From the NCBI GenBank assembly GCA_022600195.1, contig JAHZKX010000028.1, forward strand, positions 1 to 52,769: DNA of 52,769 bases. The letters run 5' to 3'. Numbering within the stretch: position 1 is the first letter of the stretch; each line of letters opens with the position of its first letter. The position numbers and the translations under genes were made by a program. Of this stretch, positions 1-9,297 are shown in pieces. This stretch comes from Planctomycetota bacterium (lineage in GTDB: Bacteria; Planctomycetota; Planctomycetia; Planctomycetales; Planctomycetaceae). The notes below the pieces were generated by a model that saw nothing but the letters and a program-made list of their open reading frames with translations, did no database searches and was not told where the DNA came from.

Positions 1-62
1 TCAACATCGGCACGACGCAACATTGGGATAATCTGGTCTACACCATAACGTTTCTGAGGCAT
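1..62 (-). CDS. IS3-family transposase OrfA, N-terminal 20 residues only
   Basis: The ATG is at 62 on the minus strand and the frame stays open to the window edge. The peptide MPQKRYGVDQIIPMLRRADV matches the start of the helix-turn-helix OrfA subunit of IS3-type transposases, which is normally joined to the DDE subunit OrfB by programmed frameshifting. It is truncated by the window, not visibly by mutation. Confidence 0.78.
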   Translation of the reverse strand, partial: MPQKRYGVDQIIPMLRRADV

Positions 63-139
63 CTTAAAAAATCCTTTCCGGGCTTCGCCCGGGATGGATT
101 CTCTCATAATCACTGGTACTATTCACGGGGATAAGGTCA
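1..139 (-). mobile_element. IS3-family insertion sequence, one end (cut by window edge)
   Basis: Read on the minus strand, this end begins TGACCTTATCCCCGTG at position 139. It contains a CCGGGC-TTC-GCCCGG hairpin (78-92) and then an ATG at 62. The ATG opens a reading frame starting MPQKRYGVDQIIPMLRRADV, the typical N-terminus of IS3-family OrfA proteins (the class beginning MPxKRYxxEQIIxKLREAEV). The rest of the element lies left of the window. The terminal TG dinucleotide and the abrupt start of an N-terminally shortened host gene at 140/141 place the element boundary at about 139. Family assignment is from the OrfA N-terminus and the TG end; the subgroup cannot be told from so short a piece. 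Confidence 0.8.
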
Positions 140-140
140 G

Positions 141-1721
141 ATGCAGTGGACTGTCAGATTTGTTGAGCAACTCGAAAGAATCGACCCGCGCAATCTTTCT
201 CGTGAGAATCAAGTAGACTACGCGCTTTTAAAGCATGCATTACAGGCTCAACTTTGGCGGCTCAGGGAATTACGGGAGTGGGAATGGAATCCGCTGATTT
301 ATACGGGATTGGCGGGAGATGCGATACACGGATTGATGTCTCGCGATTTCGCACCCCAAAACGTGCGGCTAAAAAATGCCGCTGAGCGACTGGCGCAGTT
401 TCCCAGATTTCTTGAACAGGTACGAAATACCCTGGTCGTAAACCGTATACCGACTGTGCATGCCAAGACAGCTGTGGCACAGAATCGCGGTATACTTAAA
501 ATACTTGATCATACTGTTCGCCCTCTGATGGCCGACCTCCCCAAAGCAGAAAGGGAGCAGCTCACGCTTGCCATCGGAGTAGCCGAAAAAGCCATTAGAA
601 AACATCAGACCTGGTTGGAAACCGAGATGTTATCACATGCCAAAGGTGAGTTTCGATTGGGCATCGAGCTCTATGAGAAGAAGCTTACCTTCGCGCTTCA
701 TTCTCCACTCACACGACGGGAGATTCGTGACCTGGCGGAACAAAGAGTTAAGAATCTACACATAGAAATGTACGAAATCGCAAAGGGACTATATAGTGAG
801 CAGTATCCGTTAACCGACTTTCCAGAGCAACCTTCGGATGCGTTTCGACGAGCCGTTATCCGATTTGGACTGGAGAAAGCAAATGCAGAGACTCCGAAAG
901 CCGACGAAATTGTAGCGACTGCAAAACGATCAGTCGCGATGGCTACCGATTTTATTCGCAAGCGGGATCTAGTCACCATTATGCCTGATCCCCTAGATAT
1001 TATCATTATGCCCGAGTTTCAGCGTGGTGTATCGGTGGCCTATTGTGATGCACCTGGCCCGCTGGCAACAGGGCAAAAAACCTTCTACGCTGTCTCACCA
1101 ATCCCGGCACAATGGACGCAGAAACAGATTCGCTCGCATTTGCGAGAATATAATACACGCTCATTGGATGTATTGACGATTCATGAGGCGATGCCAGGAC
1201 ATTTCTTGCAACTTGCTCACGCAAATCGCTACAAGGGTATTCTGCGACACATGTTTCAATCGGGTGTCTTTGTCGAAGGTTGGGCCGTGTATACAGAGTC
1301 AATGATGGCCGAGGAAGGATTTCGGGACCACGACCCGCTATTAAAGTTGATAACGCTGAAGTGGCATCTACGCGATGTCACCAATGCCATTCTGGATCAC
1401 GCCGTACATGTCGACGGAATTTCGCGAAACGACGCCATGCGTCTCTTGCTGGAAGACGCGTTTCAGGAAGAACGAGAAGCCGCCGGCAAATGGACACGCG
1501 CGCAATTAACGTCCGCTCAATTATCCACATATTTTGTAGGGTATCTGGAGCATGTTGCGATGCGCCGTGAAGCGGAAAAAGAATGGGGGGATGATTTCGA
1601 TTTAAAAACCTACCATGACAAGGTCCTGTCATTCGGGTCGATTCCTACACAGTTTGTAGAAGCACTTTTACATGACCGTGAAATCCCTATACCTGGGGCG
1701 ATTCTGCAAACATCAGAATGA
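141..1721 (+). pseudogene. DUF885 family protein, 5' end removed by IS insertion
   Basis: The 526-residue product carries the DUF885 (PF05960) hallmark TIHEAMPGHFLQLAH, a HExxxxH-type motif thought to bind metal in a zincin-like peptidase fold, followed by GWAVYTESMM. Full members are usually longer and start with a signal peptide. Here the product begins inside the conserved region (ERIDPRNLSRENQVDYALL), with no signal sequence. The upstream codon in frame is TAA at 132-134, inside the IS3 end, so the ORF can only start at the ATG two bases after the IS boundary. A chance AAGG (133-136) from the IS could act as a weak ribosome site. About 60 or more N-terminal residues are probably missing. 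The rest of the frame is intact, which points to a recent insertion. Confidence 0.78.
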
Positions 1722-1755
1722 TCGTGGTAAGAGACAACCGTGTGAGCTATTTGAG

Positions 1756-2904
1756 TTACTTTTGTTGGGCACGAAAGTCTCCAGGGGTCATCCCAAACTC
1801 GCGCCGGAATACGGTACAAAGATGACTGGCATCCCGAAAACCATTCCGATAAGCAATCGTCTTGATTGCTTCATCATTTTCCAGCAATTGACGCTTAGTC
1901 CTTGCCAGTCTCATACGTGTGATCTCATCTGCAATGGTTCGCCCTAGAAAATCCTGGAATCGTCGTTCCAGTGTGCGACGAGAGATTACCACATGTCGTG
2001 CCACATCGCTGACAGTGAGAGCACGATGGCATTGATTTGCGATGAAACGCAAGGCGCTTGCCACCTGTTGATTGTCCACTGCAAACGCATCCGTCGATTG
2101 CCGCAAAACGAGAGACTGTGGTGGATGGAGAATGATTTCATTTGATACATCGGTGCGTCGCATCAGTTTGTCAAGTAATTCACCGGCGCGCCAGCCGATC
2201 TGCCGATAACCCAACTCGATACTCGATAGAGAAGGAGAAGAGTTCTCACATACAAGTGGTTCATTATTCGAAGAAAGTATCGCAACGTCGTGAGGTACGT
2301 TGTGACCAACACGAAGGCAAGCGTCCAATAAAAAACGCCCCAGCAAGTCATCAGAAACACAAACGCCGACGGGTGCCCTTAAAGATTGGGTGAGTTCAAG
2401 GAGACGTCGTGAGAGTCTGTCCCATTGACCTTGTGTATGCGAGTAGTTACGACCAACCAGATGGCAATCACAATCAAAACCTAGATTCTGAAGAGTCGAT
2501 TGAAAACCATTGAGTTGACAGACTGTGCCTTTATCTCGTCGAAATCCGAGATATACAAATCGCCGGAAACCTCGCGCAATCAAGTGTTCTGCGGCCATCT
2601 TACCTGCAATATTCCAATCCGGGAATACACCAGGAATGTTCTCGGCCGTTGAATTATACCACACATTCACAACCGGAACGCGTGCACGGCGAGCACGTTT
2701 TACAATTTCAGTACCGAGACGTCCGATGATTCCGTCAAACTGCCATTTTGTTCGATGCGACATTATGCTGTCCGACAGCGGCAAAAGCTCGCATTCCCAA
2801 CCCGCTTCAACTGCATAACGATTAACACCGTCGAAGACTTCAAGGTGACGCTTATAAGGCCAGCTGAGATCGATCACAATTGCAATACGAAGTAGTTTTT
2901 TCAT
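1756..2904 (-). CDS. XylR-like AraC-family transcriptional regulator
   Basis: This 382-residue protein starts at the ATG at 2904 (MKKLLRIAIVIDLSWPYKRH); the open frame extends 40 codons further upstream but that part does not resemble the family. Residues ~1-265 form a LacI/periplasmic-binding-type sensor domain (GIIGRLGTEIV, then a VCVSDDLLGRFLLDACLRVG-like stretch). The last ~105 residues are an AraC double helix-turn-helix (LTVSDVARHVVISRRTLERR and GFRDASHLCTVFRREFGMTP). This architecture is that of XylR, which responds to a sugar and activates sugar-use genes. Its ligand cannot be told from sequence, and no sugar operon is adjacent. It is convergent with the truncated DUF885 gene, leaving a 34-base gap. 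Confidence 0.88.
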   Translation of the reverse strand: MKKLLRIAIVIDLSWPYKRHLEVFDGVNRYAVEAGWECELLPLSDSIMSHRTKWQFDGIIGRLGTEIVKRARRARVPVVNVWYNSTAENIPGVFPDWNIAGKMAAEHLIARGFRRFVYLGFRRDKGTVCQLNGFQSTLQNLGFDCDCHLVGRNYSHTQGQWDRLSRRLLELTQSLRAPVGVCVSDDLLGRFLLDACLRVGHNVPHDVAILSSNNEPLVCENSSPSLSSIELGYRQIGWRAGELLDKLMRRTDVSNEIILHPPQSLVLRQSTDAFAVDNQQVASALRFIANQCHRALTVSDVARHVVISRRTLERRFQDFLGRTIADEITRMRLARTKRQLLENDEAIKTIAYRNGFRDASHLCTVFRREFGMTPGDFRAQQK

Positions 2905-3319
2905 AGTGGTCGTCAATAAGTTAATGAAAGACAAGTCTGTCGTAAAAACGAAACGATACGACGTATTACAAAAACTCTCAAAAATCGTAACATGGCGTGT
3001 GTGATTCATAAAGTGTAGTAACAAAAATTAGTTCAGCAAACTACGTAGCAGCTTTGGAACCGCCGTGGAAGGGATCGATTAAGGATAAGAGATACGTCCC
3101 GCACGGCTAATTTGTTTGGTTCGTGACATATCGCAGGTCACCAGAATCTCAGTAGAACTAAATGAAATCGCAGCTACTTTTCCATTTCCCTGCCCTCCCT
3201 CTCTTTTGACTTCCAGATATTCAGTGAATAAAATGAACTTGACAACATCTCGCACTTCACGAATATGCGTTATAAGCGTCGCGCGCGAGATGAGTTTTTT
3301 GCGCACTGCTTATTGCGAA

Positions 3320-3386
3320 CACTGAAGATCTCACTACTATAAAAGTCCCTCTGTTTTGAAAATCTTCACCTGCAATATCTTCAGTG
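3320..3386. repeat. 10-base inverted repeat with a 47-base spacer
   Basis: CACTGAAGAT (3320-3329) is exactly complementary to ATCTTCAGTG (3377-3386). With one unpaired base the match extends outward through GAAC/GTTC. It could be a long stem-loop or the ends of a tiny mobile remnant. No coding role is seen. Confidence 0.3.
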
Positions 3387-3440
3387 GTTCCCAATATCTC
3401 GTATGTTATCGAAGCGTTTCGGTCACGTTTCGACGCGTTT

Positions 3441-3479
3441 GAACCACTGTTCAACCACCTGTCGACAGCTATCAACCAC
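3441..3479. repeat. Phased AACCAC direct repeats around a palindrome
   Basis: GAACCAC (3441-3447), CAACCAC (3452-3458) and CAACCAC (3473-3479) start 11 and 21 bases apart, close to one and two helical turns. The perfect palindrome CTGTCGACAG (3459-3468) lies between the last two. This could be a protein-binding site; no partner gene is evident, and chance is possible. Confidence 0.3.
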
Positions 3480-3969
3480 GGTTCGCGCAGCAAAATAATC
3501 TTGACACCCCCATGCCTTTCAACAAAATCATTCACAGTCAAAAGAACATTGCGCAGTCCGGCGCTAGCCACCTTTAGAAAGCAACAAACAGAAAACCAAT
3601 GCAGCAAAATCATGCAAGAATACCTCAAAACAAAAGCAGGAAAGGACTCATGTGTCCTCCCGTCAGGGAAATAAAGATTAAATTCTCTGTCAGTCATTCG
3701 ATACCACAGAAAGGGCTAAATAAATACGAACCGAGCGCAGCGAGCAGGAAACGGAATAGGGAGCCGAACGTTTCGCGTCCATCGTGCTTTTAGTAGTAGA
3801 AAATAATCTACAACAACGTCGAGCTAACCAAATCCACGCACAAAGATTCTACTCGATAGCCTCAAACAGGCAGCAGATGAATATCGAACATTACTGACAA
3901 GCGCATGAGCAGCAGAAAAATGAACCTCGCGACATACAGTATATGTGGGACAGGTGGTTCTCTTGTCTT

Positions 3970-4383
3970 TTAGTTGTCATTGACTGGTTCCGATTTCGTA
4001 GCTACTGGAGCAGCGGGTGATCCAGTGATGATCGCAAAGAGAATCCCGACTGTGACACTAAAACCTAATGAGATGTAACACATGGGGATCCATTCAAAAG
4101 CCCGCGGACAGATATCTCCGCTGATTAATTCCATCACAGAGCCAAGTAAAGCCAGGCCTCCTGCCATGCCAAGACCCCACCAAAACAGCCAGTAAAAGAT
4201 CAGACTTCGATTTTGGAACACGAAACCGGCCAGCATCAACACATAACCTGTTAAAGCCAGATAGCAGGCGGGGATGATACTTAGTAATGGGCAGGCCTCG
4301 TCGGAGTGGTATTGGTTCCAGGATAGTTTTCCACTACTCCAGGTGCCAAGCACTAACATGGTGAATAAAAATATTCTTAGCAT
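3970..4383 (-). CDS. Small four-helix membrane protein with duplicated Cys-Pro motif
   Basis: The 137-residue protein has about four hydrophobic segments and a short polar C-terminus. I do not recognise a family. It contains two similar pieces, CPLLSIIPACYLAL and CPRAFEWIPMCYISL. Each pairs a Cys-Pro with an IPxCY eight or nine residues on, at equivalent places before a membrane helix, so the protein looks like an internal duplication. The paired cysteines could form disulfides on the outer face of the membrane (inference). It lies 38 bases downstream of the ASPIC/UnbV gene and is probably the last gene of the minus-strand operon that starts at 9297. Confidence 0.65.
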   Translation of the reverse strand: MLRIFLFTMLVLGTWSSGKLSWNQYHSDEACPLLSIIPACYLALTGYVLMLAGFVFQNRSLIFYWLFWWGLGMAGGLALLGSVMELISGDICPRAFEWIPMCYISLGFSVTVGILFAIITGSPAAPVATKSEPVNDN

Positions 4384-4421
4384 CTCTAAGTCGCCTAGAG
4401 GGTGAATTGACCGGAGTACGA

Positions 4422-6122
4422 TTATTCAATTGCTGCTTCTTTTGATTCCGGTAAAGGAATCACGACTGTGCTTCCAAGGCCTTCCACTTCAGCCGTAACC
4501 GTTTCACCCGTCAGTAACTTTACTTCAAGACTGGTCACGTTGGCGTCACCTGTTCCCAATGTGATTATCGGAGTCGAATCTGCACAAAGCCCTTCCCCTT
4601 TTACGAATGGACGATATAAAATACGACCATCAGACAATGTTGCTTTCACCATCGCTCCAACAGATCGTACGGTGTTTGGCAGCTTGACTTTGATGAAATT
4701 ATTTGAACCATTTTCACTGATAAACGCTTTCGATTTTCCCGCCAGATTGATATGGACGAGATCAGGAATCCCATCCAGATTAAAGTCTGCAGTCACTGGT
4801 GAGATACTGTATCGTTTATTCACAACGCAGGCCTGGCTTCCAACCGCCGCAAACTCACCAGCGGAATTCTGTACCATGAAACGACCTGGAAGACGCAAGA
4901 ACGGAACCTTATGCGGCGGCAGGTCGACGTAGTTTTCGGAAACGACCAGGTCTGGTCGACCATCCAGGTTAAAGTCTTCAAAAACAGCACCCCACGAAAA
5001 TTCGTAGTCCGCTAATTTCGCGTTTTGGGCAATATCAGTAAATTTGAATTCGCCTTCATTATGGAACATGATCCACTTTGGATAATAAGTCTGATCGGAT
5101 CGCAGGTCACCGCTTGCCATAAAAAATGGTGCTGTGGAACCTGTGTTGGAAAAAAAGAAATCGACCAGTCCATCGTTATCGTAGTCGGTGACTGCAATCC
5201 CCATGGGATAGCTATAAACATCCGAATTGGGATTCTTGATGTTCTAGAACTTCATATTGCCAAGATTTTTCCAGGTGCGGACTTGACCGGTATCGTGGGC
5301 CACGATCAAGTCTTCGAGACCGTCCTGGTCAACGTCAATAAAGACTCCTTGGAAAGTATTATGTTTATAGAATAATCCAGATTCTTTAGTTTTGTTGGTA
5401 AATGTATTGTCGCCATTGTTGATGAGTAAGGCGCTGGTACCGCCGTATCCTTCCTGATTGAAAATATTCAAACCTTCGATCAGTTCTTTTCGAATATATC
5501 CTGAAACGTACATGTCAAAATGACCATCACGATTAAGATCTGCGACGGCAATGGAAATGGGCGTTGTATCCTCAGCCATTGGTGCTTCAAGCTTTTGGCC
5601 GTGGAACTTTCCCCCTTCGTTTTTATAGAGATAAATGTCGCTGGAAGTAGTGACAATCAGGTCGTCAAAGCCATTTTTGTCGACGTCTAACGAGGTGGCA
5701 CTCATGGTCGCTTCATTACTCAATTTCTCATAGCCTGTTTCTCGCGTGATGTCATTAAATGAACCATTGGTATATTGAAAGATTGCATCTGGTTGCCCTT
5801 CCCCGCCGCCAAGGAACAATTCTTCCGCACCCTGATTATCGATATTGATGATCGCTCCCCCTGTGGTCTGGATTGCGGTCTCTTTCTTGTATTTGTGAGT
5901 GAACTCGATTTCCTGTTCCGTAAATGTAGGGATCGTAATACCTGCGGTGGAAACATCGTAGTCGATGTTTCCATCAAGCTTGAAACGCAGAGCGATAAAG
6001 AAAATTAACAACAGAGGTATGAGTAGGACATATTTCAGAAAACGTTTCTTGGAACGTTTGGGAGTTGGTTCAGGTTCGGGCATTGTTCCATTTTGTGGTG
6101 CCGTTTTTGAGTGTTCAGACAT
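4422..6122 (-). pseudogene. VCBS/FG-GAP repeat protein with ASPIC/UnbV domain, interrupted by an in-frame TAG
   Basis: From the ATG at 6122 (GGAG ribosome site about nine bases upstream) the product has a cytoplasmic Pro/Lys-rich start, one membrane anchor (FLKYVLLIPLLLIFFIALRF), then repeated calcium-type VCBS/FG-GAP blades (DVDKNGFDDLIV, DLNRDGHFDMYV, DVDQDGLEDLIV, DYDNDGLVDFFF, DFNLDGRPDLVV, DFNLDGIPDLVH) and a C-terminal ASPIC/UnbV domain. Such proteins are exported or surface beta-propellers. A single TAG at 5246-5244 splits it. The 13 codons after it run in the same frame into the downstream half (NIKNPNSDVYSYPMGIA), so only one codon is changed; CAG or GAG is the likely ancestor. A nonsense mutation, a sequencing error or amber readthrough would all fit. 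The first half alone would be a 292-residue truncated propeller. It sits 64 bases after the 222-residue membrane protein gene. Confidence 0.85.
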
Positions 6123-6186
6123 GTGATGCGCTCCAGATTGATTTTTTCTTCTATCAGTTGTTGTCCATGATTTCGAAACCAGGTTG

Positions 6187-6843
6187 TTATTCATTCACTT
6201 CTTCAGGACAGGTGTCACCAAAGAGTAAAGAGCAAGTGAAGAAAATCGCAAATGCGACATTCAATGCAATCGGCATGATGTAGATACCAATGTCCTTGTT
6301 AAAAGCGAAGATCAGGAAGCTTAACAGGATCAAGACGATCGGGTTCACTGCAGCCATCCATTTTGGATAGCGTGTCCTTCCTGTCAGTACGAGATAAATA
6401 TAAATTCCGGACAAGATGAGCGTCGTGATACGGATAACCTGCAACAACGTCTCATAACGAAGTTGATACAGAGAGACCAAATCGGTGCCCTTGATCAACT
6501 CTGCATGATGAGCCAGCGACCCAATGCTGGCTCGCGAACCCATCCAGACGGCACCAAAGATGAAGCCATAAGAGGCAATCAGGAAAGCAGTAAATGCCAG
6601 CTTATTGCTGGCGGAACGTAGCATTTGGTAAATATGCCAGGAACCAATAAAATAAAATGGGATACCGATCATCGCAAAAAAATGTCCTGTGGTCAGTCTC
6701 GTTTCGGTCGTATCCAGCATGAAGTCGTAAGAGCTATCGCTGAATCGTGCCAATGGGTCAAAATGAATCAAAAACTCACCTGTTCCCACTAGTATGGCAG
6801 CCAGTAATCCCAACAGCCCGGTTAGCTTAAGGCTCAATTGCAT
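6187..6843 (-). CDS. Multi-pass membrane protein, DUF6796-like
   Basis: The product is about 218 residues with roughly six hydrophobic helices, opening MQLSLKLTGLLGLLAAILVG. The ATG at 6843 is used here; an in-frame TTG at 6855 would add four residues, and neither start has a strong ribosome site. Conserved-looking features are an extracytoplasmic FDPLARF-SDSSYDF segment and GHFFAMIGIPFYFIGSWHIY. The sequence resembles a family of uncharacterised membrane proteins that I remember as DUF6796 (from memory, moderate certainty). It sits between the MerA-like reductase and the ASPIC/UnbV gene in what appears to be one operon. Function unknown. Confidence 0.75.
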   Translation of the reverse strand: MQLSLKLTGLLGLLAAILVGTGEFLIHFDPLARFSDSSYDFMLDTTETRLTTGHFFAMIGIPFYFIGSWHIYQMLRSASNKLAFTAFLIASYGFIFGAVWMGSRASIGSLAHHAELIKGTDLVSLYQLRYETLLQVIRITTLILSGIYIYLVLTGRTRYPKWMAAVNPIVLILLSFLIFAFNKDIGIYIMPIALNVAFAIFFTCSLLFGDTCPEEVNE

Positions 6844-6903
6844 AATGATGTTCAATTTAAAAAGTTTTAGATGGTGGAACGAGGTATGTAGGCTGACAAA
6901 TTT

Positions 6904-8460
6904 CTAACGTGTCCAGGATAACCATTTCCTGAAAAGTGATTTGATAAACGGTGTCAGTCGAGTACGACTGTATTGATCACCGAGTTTGCGAATGGCTTCG
7001 GCCTGAGTCGGATAAGGATGAATCGTACTGCCAATTTTTGACAGGCCGAGTCCATTGGTCATCGCAACCGTGATCTCTGAAATCAAATCGCCTGCATTTT
7101 CGGCAACGATCGTAGCGCCAACAATTTCATCTGTACCGCGCCTGGTATGTAATTTAACGAAACCTTCGTCTTGCCCCTCAAGGATCGCCCGATCGACATC
7201 ACTGAAGTGTTGAATATAAGTATCGATCTCGATGCCCGATTCCTTTGCCTCAGCTTCATAGGCTCCCACATGCGCGATCTCGGGTGAAGTGTAAGTTGCC
7301 CAGGGAATGATCAGATCACTGGCTTTCTTTCTGCCGAATGGTCCCAGAGCGAATAAGGCATTCTGGATGACGATGCGCGCCTGGAAATCTGCTGCATGCG
7401 TAAACTTATATTTAGAACAGACATCACCGGCGGCATAGATGCGAGGGTTTGTTGTCTGAAGATTATCGTTGACTTCAACACCTGCCTGATTGTAGTTCAC
7501 TTTGACAGCTTCCAGGTTCAATCCGTCAATATTAGGCGCGCGTCCCACGGCAACAAGTAATTGATCCACGATTGTATCACTGGTCTGGCCATTTTGAGCT
7601 ACAGAGACGCGAATCTTCCCGTCTTCTGTTGGACCCAGTTGCATGTCTTTGCTGTTAAACATGAGTTTGACACCATCATGTTCGAATTGCTTCTGAACAA
7701 TAGCGGCTGCATCTGAATCTTCGCGAGGTAAAATGTGGTCTGAACGTTCGAAAAGAAATACTTCGCTTCCGAAACGGGCAAAAGACTGTGCCATTTCACT
7801 GCCGATGGGTCCACTTCCAACAATACCGAAGCGTTTGGGAAGCTCTGTCAGTGAGAACAGAGTTTCATTGGTTAAATAATCGATGGTGTCCAGCCCGGGA
7901 ATGGGGGGGGCGGATGCACGTGCACCCGAGGCAATGACTGCCTTTTTGAATTTCAGATTTGTTTTCGAACCATTGGTAGTTGTGACGGTAATGGTATGAT
8001 CGTCGACGAAAGAACCTTGTCCAAAAAATACATCAATCCCGAATTCCTCAAATCGTTTGGCTGAATCGTTCGGACTGATTTTGGCGCGGAGGCGTCTCAT
8101 TCGTTCCATTGCTTTACCGAAATCGAATCCAATTTCATCTTCTGGAAATTCTACCCCAAATGGTTTCGCATCACGTACTGTTGCTGCAACACGCGCTGCG
8201 CGAATTACACCTTTCGAGGGAACGCAGCCAACGTTGAGGCAATCGCCGCCCATTAATTCAAGTTCGATAAGAGCTACTTTCGCCCCTAGCCCTGCCGCAC
8301 CCGCAGCGGTTACGAGTCCCGCAGTTCCGGCACCGATTACTACCAAATTATAGTTACCGCTTGGTGTTGGATTCGTCCAATGCGGAGGATGAACGTTGGC
8401 TTCGAGTTGCTGATTGTGCAGATCTTTGGGTAAGAGTTGGGCAAGTTCGTGTTCAGTCAT
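6904..8460 (-). CDS. MerA-like FAD/NAD(P)-dependent disulfide oxidoreductase
   Basis: This 518-residue flavoprotein has the FAD-binding motif GAGTAG (residues ~43-48), the redox-active GGDCLNVGCVPSK (C74 and C79), a second NAD(P) Rossmann motif GSGPIGSEMA, and the C-terminal dimerisation domain with HPYPTQAEAI carrying the His/Glu catalytic dyad. It is closest in style to mercuric reductase and the enzymes often annotated that way. It lacks both the N-terminal GMTCxxC metal-binding domain and the C-terminal vicinal cysteines that bind Hg(II), ending SLFRKWLSWTR. It is therefore unlikely to be a true mercury enzyme; the disulfide or quinone substrate is unknown. It lies directly downstream of a TVP38 gene, a pairing seen in many bacteria, which suggests a shared membrane-associated redox role. 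Confidence 0.88.
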   Translation of the reverse strand: MTEHELAQLLPKDLHNQQLEANVHPPHWTNPTPSGNYNLVVIGAGTAGLVTAAGAAGLGAKVALIELELMGGDCLNVGCVPSKGVIRAARVAATVRDAKPFGVEFPEDEIGFDFGKAMERMRRLRAKISPNDSAKRFEEFGIDVFFGQGSFVDDHTITVTTTNGSKTNLKFKKAVIASGARASAPPIPGLDTIDYLTNETLFSLTELPKRFGIVGSGPIGSEMAQSFARFGSEVFLFERSDHILPREDSDAAAIVQKQFEHDGVKLMFNSKDMQLGPTEDGKIRVSVAQNGQTSDTIVDQLLVAVGRAPNIDGLNLEAVKVNYNQAGVEVNDNLQTTNPRIYAAGDVCSKYKFTHAADFQARIVIQNALFALGPFGRKKASDLIIPWATYTSPEIAHVGAYEAEAKESGIEIDTYIQHFSDVDRAILEGQDEGFVKLHTRRGTDEIVGATIVAENAGDLISEITVAMTNGLGLSKIGSTIHPYPTQAEAIRKLGDQYSRTRLTPFIKSLFRKWLSWTR

Positions 8461-8529
8461 CTTGTTCCTCTTTTACAATATTCTCGTACTCGTATTTAAA
8501 ATTGATTTGCAATCGATTTCGATGCAGGC

Positions 8530-9297
8530 TTATGTTTTGAATTCACCTTCTACTTCCGGCTGTGCCTTTGATCGTTTAAACAGTTTCATCGTAAATCTGA
8601 CCACTAATGGGAATATGCCGAGCAGTACAAAAGCGACAATGATTTGGGTAAACTGACTTGGTGTAAACACCGCGTTAATTCCCTTGTCTGCGAGTGTCTG
8701 TAAATTGGGGACACTCGAACCGGCATACACATACACCAATGTGCCAGCTAACATACCTACCTGGCTGACCCACCAGAAAGTGAATGTGCGAATGGGCGTT
8801 AATCCCATGACGGCATTGATTACGAAAAACGGGACGGCAGGAATTAATCGCAAAGTAAACAGAAAGAACGGGCCTTCCCTCTCCAGCGATTCGTTAAATT
8901 TGGCTAACTGCTGACCAAACTTGTTTTGAATCGCATTACGAAATAAGAACCGGCTCAGCAAAAAGGCCAGTGTTGCGCCTGCCGTGGATGAGAAACTGAC
9001 AATGATAAACCCACGTAATAGCCCAAAGTACCAGCCATACACGAGTGTTAATACAGCTGCGCCCGGTAAGGAAAGACCGGTCACGATCACATAGATTAAA
9101 AAAGCGGCTCCATAAACCAGAACCGGGTGTTCCTGTTGAAAATTGAGGAGTTCCGTCTCCTGTTGAGCCAGACCTTGAAGAGTCAACGCATCGCCAAATT
9201 GTGTGTAAGTCAACACCATGACGATTGAGACTACCAGCAAGACGACGAGTTTCTTTACCAGTCCAGATTGGGTCTGTTGTTCTGAATTCTGGGGCAT
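8530..9297 (-). CDS. TVP38/TMEM64 (VTT/SNARE-associated) family membrane protein
   Basis: The 255-residue protein has an N-terminal helix and a VTT (DedA-like) core, with PGAAVLTLVYGWYFG, a re-entrant region, FTLRLIPAVPFFVINAVMGL and a final helix before a Lys/Arg-rich tail. VTT proteins are inner-membrane transporters or scramblase-like proteins of uncertain substrate. The start is supported by AAGGA eight bases upstream of the ATG at 9297. It is the first gene of the minus-strand operon that continues with the MerA-like reductase 69 bases downstream. Confidence 0.88.
   Translation of the reverse strand: MPQNSEQQTQSGLVKKLVVLLVVSIVMVLTYTQFGDALTLQGLAQQETELLNFQQEHPVLVYGAAFLIYVIVTGLSLPGAAVLTLVYGWYFGLLRGFIIVSFSSTAGATLAFLLSRFLFRNAIQNKFGQQLAKFNESLEREGPFFLFTLRLIPAVPFFVINAVMGLTPIRTFTFWWVSQVGMLAGTLVYVYAGSSVPNLQTLADKGINAVFTPSQFTQIIVAFVLLGIFPLVVRFTMKLFKRSKAQPEVEGEFKT

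Larger units (their letters stand above)
3025..3969. other. 945-base stretch with no convincing gene
   Basis: No open frame here has a good start, ribosome site or family signature. The visible structure is an inverted repeat (CACTGAAGAT at 3320-3329, ATCTTCAGTG at 3377-3386) and a short cluster of AACCAC repeats around the palindrome CTGTCGACAG at 3441-3479. The region may hold decayed coding DNA, because two overlapping minus-strand frames (3079-3306 and 3257-3697) look weakly protein-like, but I could not match them to a family. Confidence 0.5.

Noticed and set aside
3257-3697. 146-residue minus-strand frame overlapping another frame at 3079-3306
   Set aside because: Composition is slightly protein-like and a frameshift could join the two, but there is no ribosome site, no family match and no good start.
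4422-6122. Two separate genes for the ASPIC/VCBS halves
   Set aside because: The second half has no ribosome site at its ATG and the 13 codons before it continue the first half in frame, so one interrupted gene fits better.
6904-8460. True mercuric reductase (merA)
   Set aside because: The C-terminal vicinal cysteines and the mer operon partners are missing.
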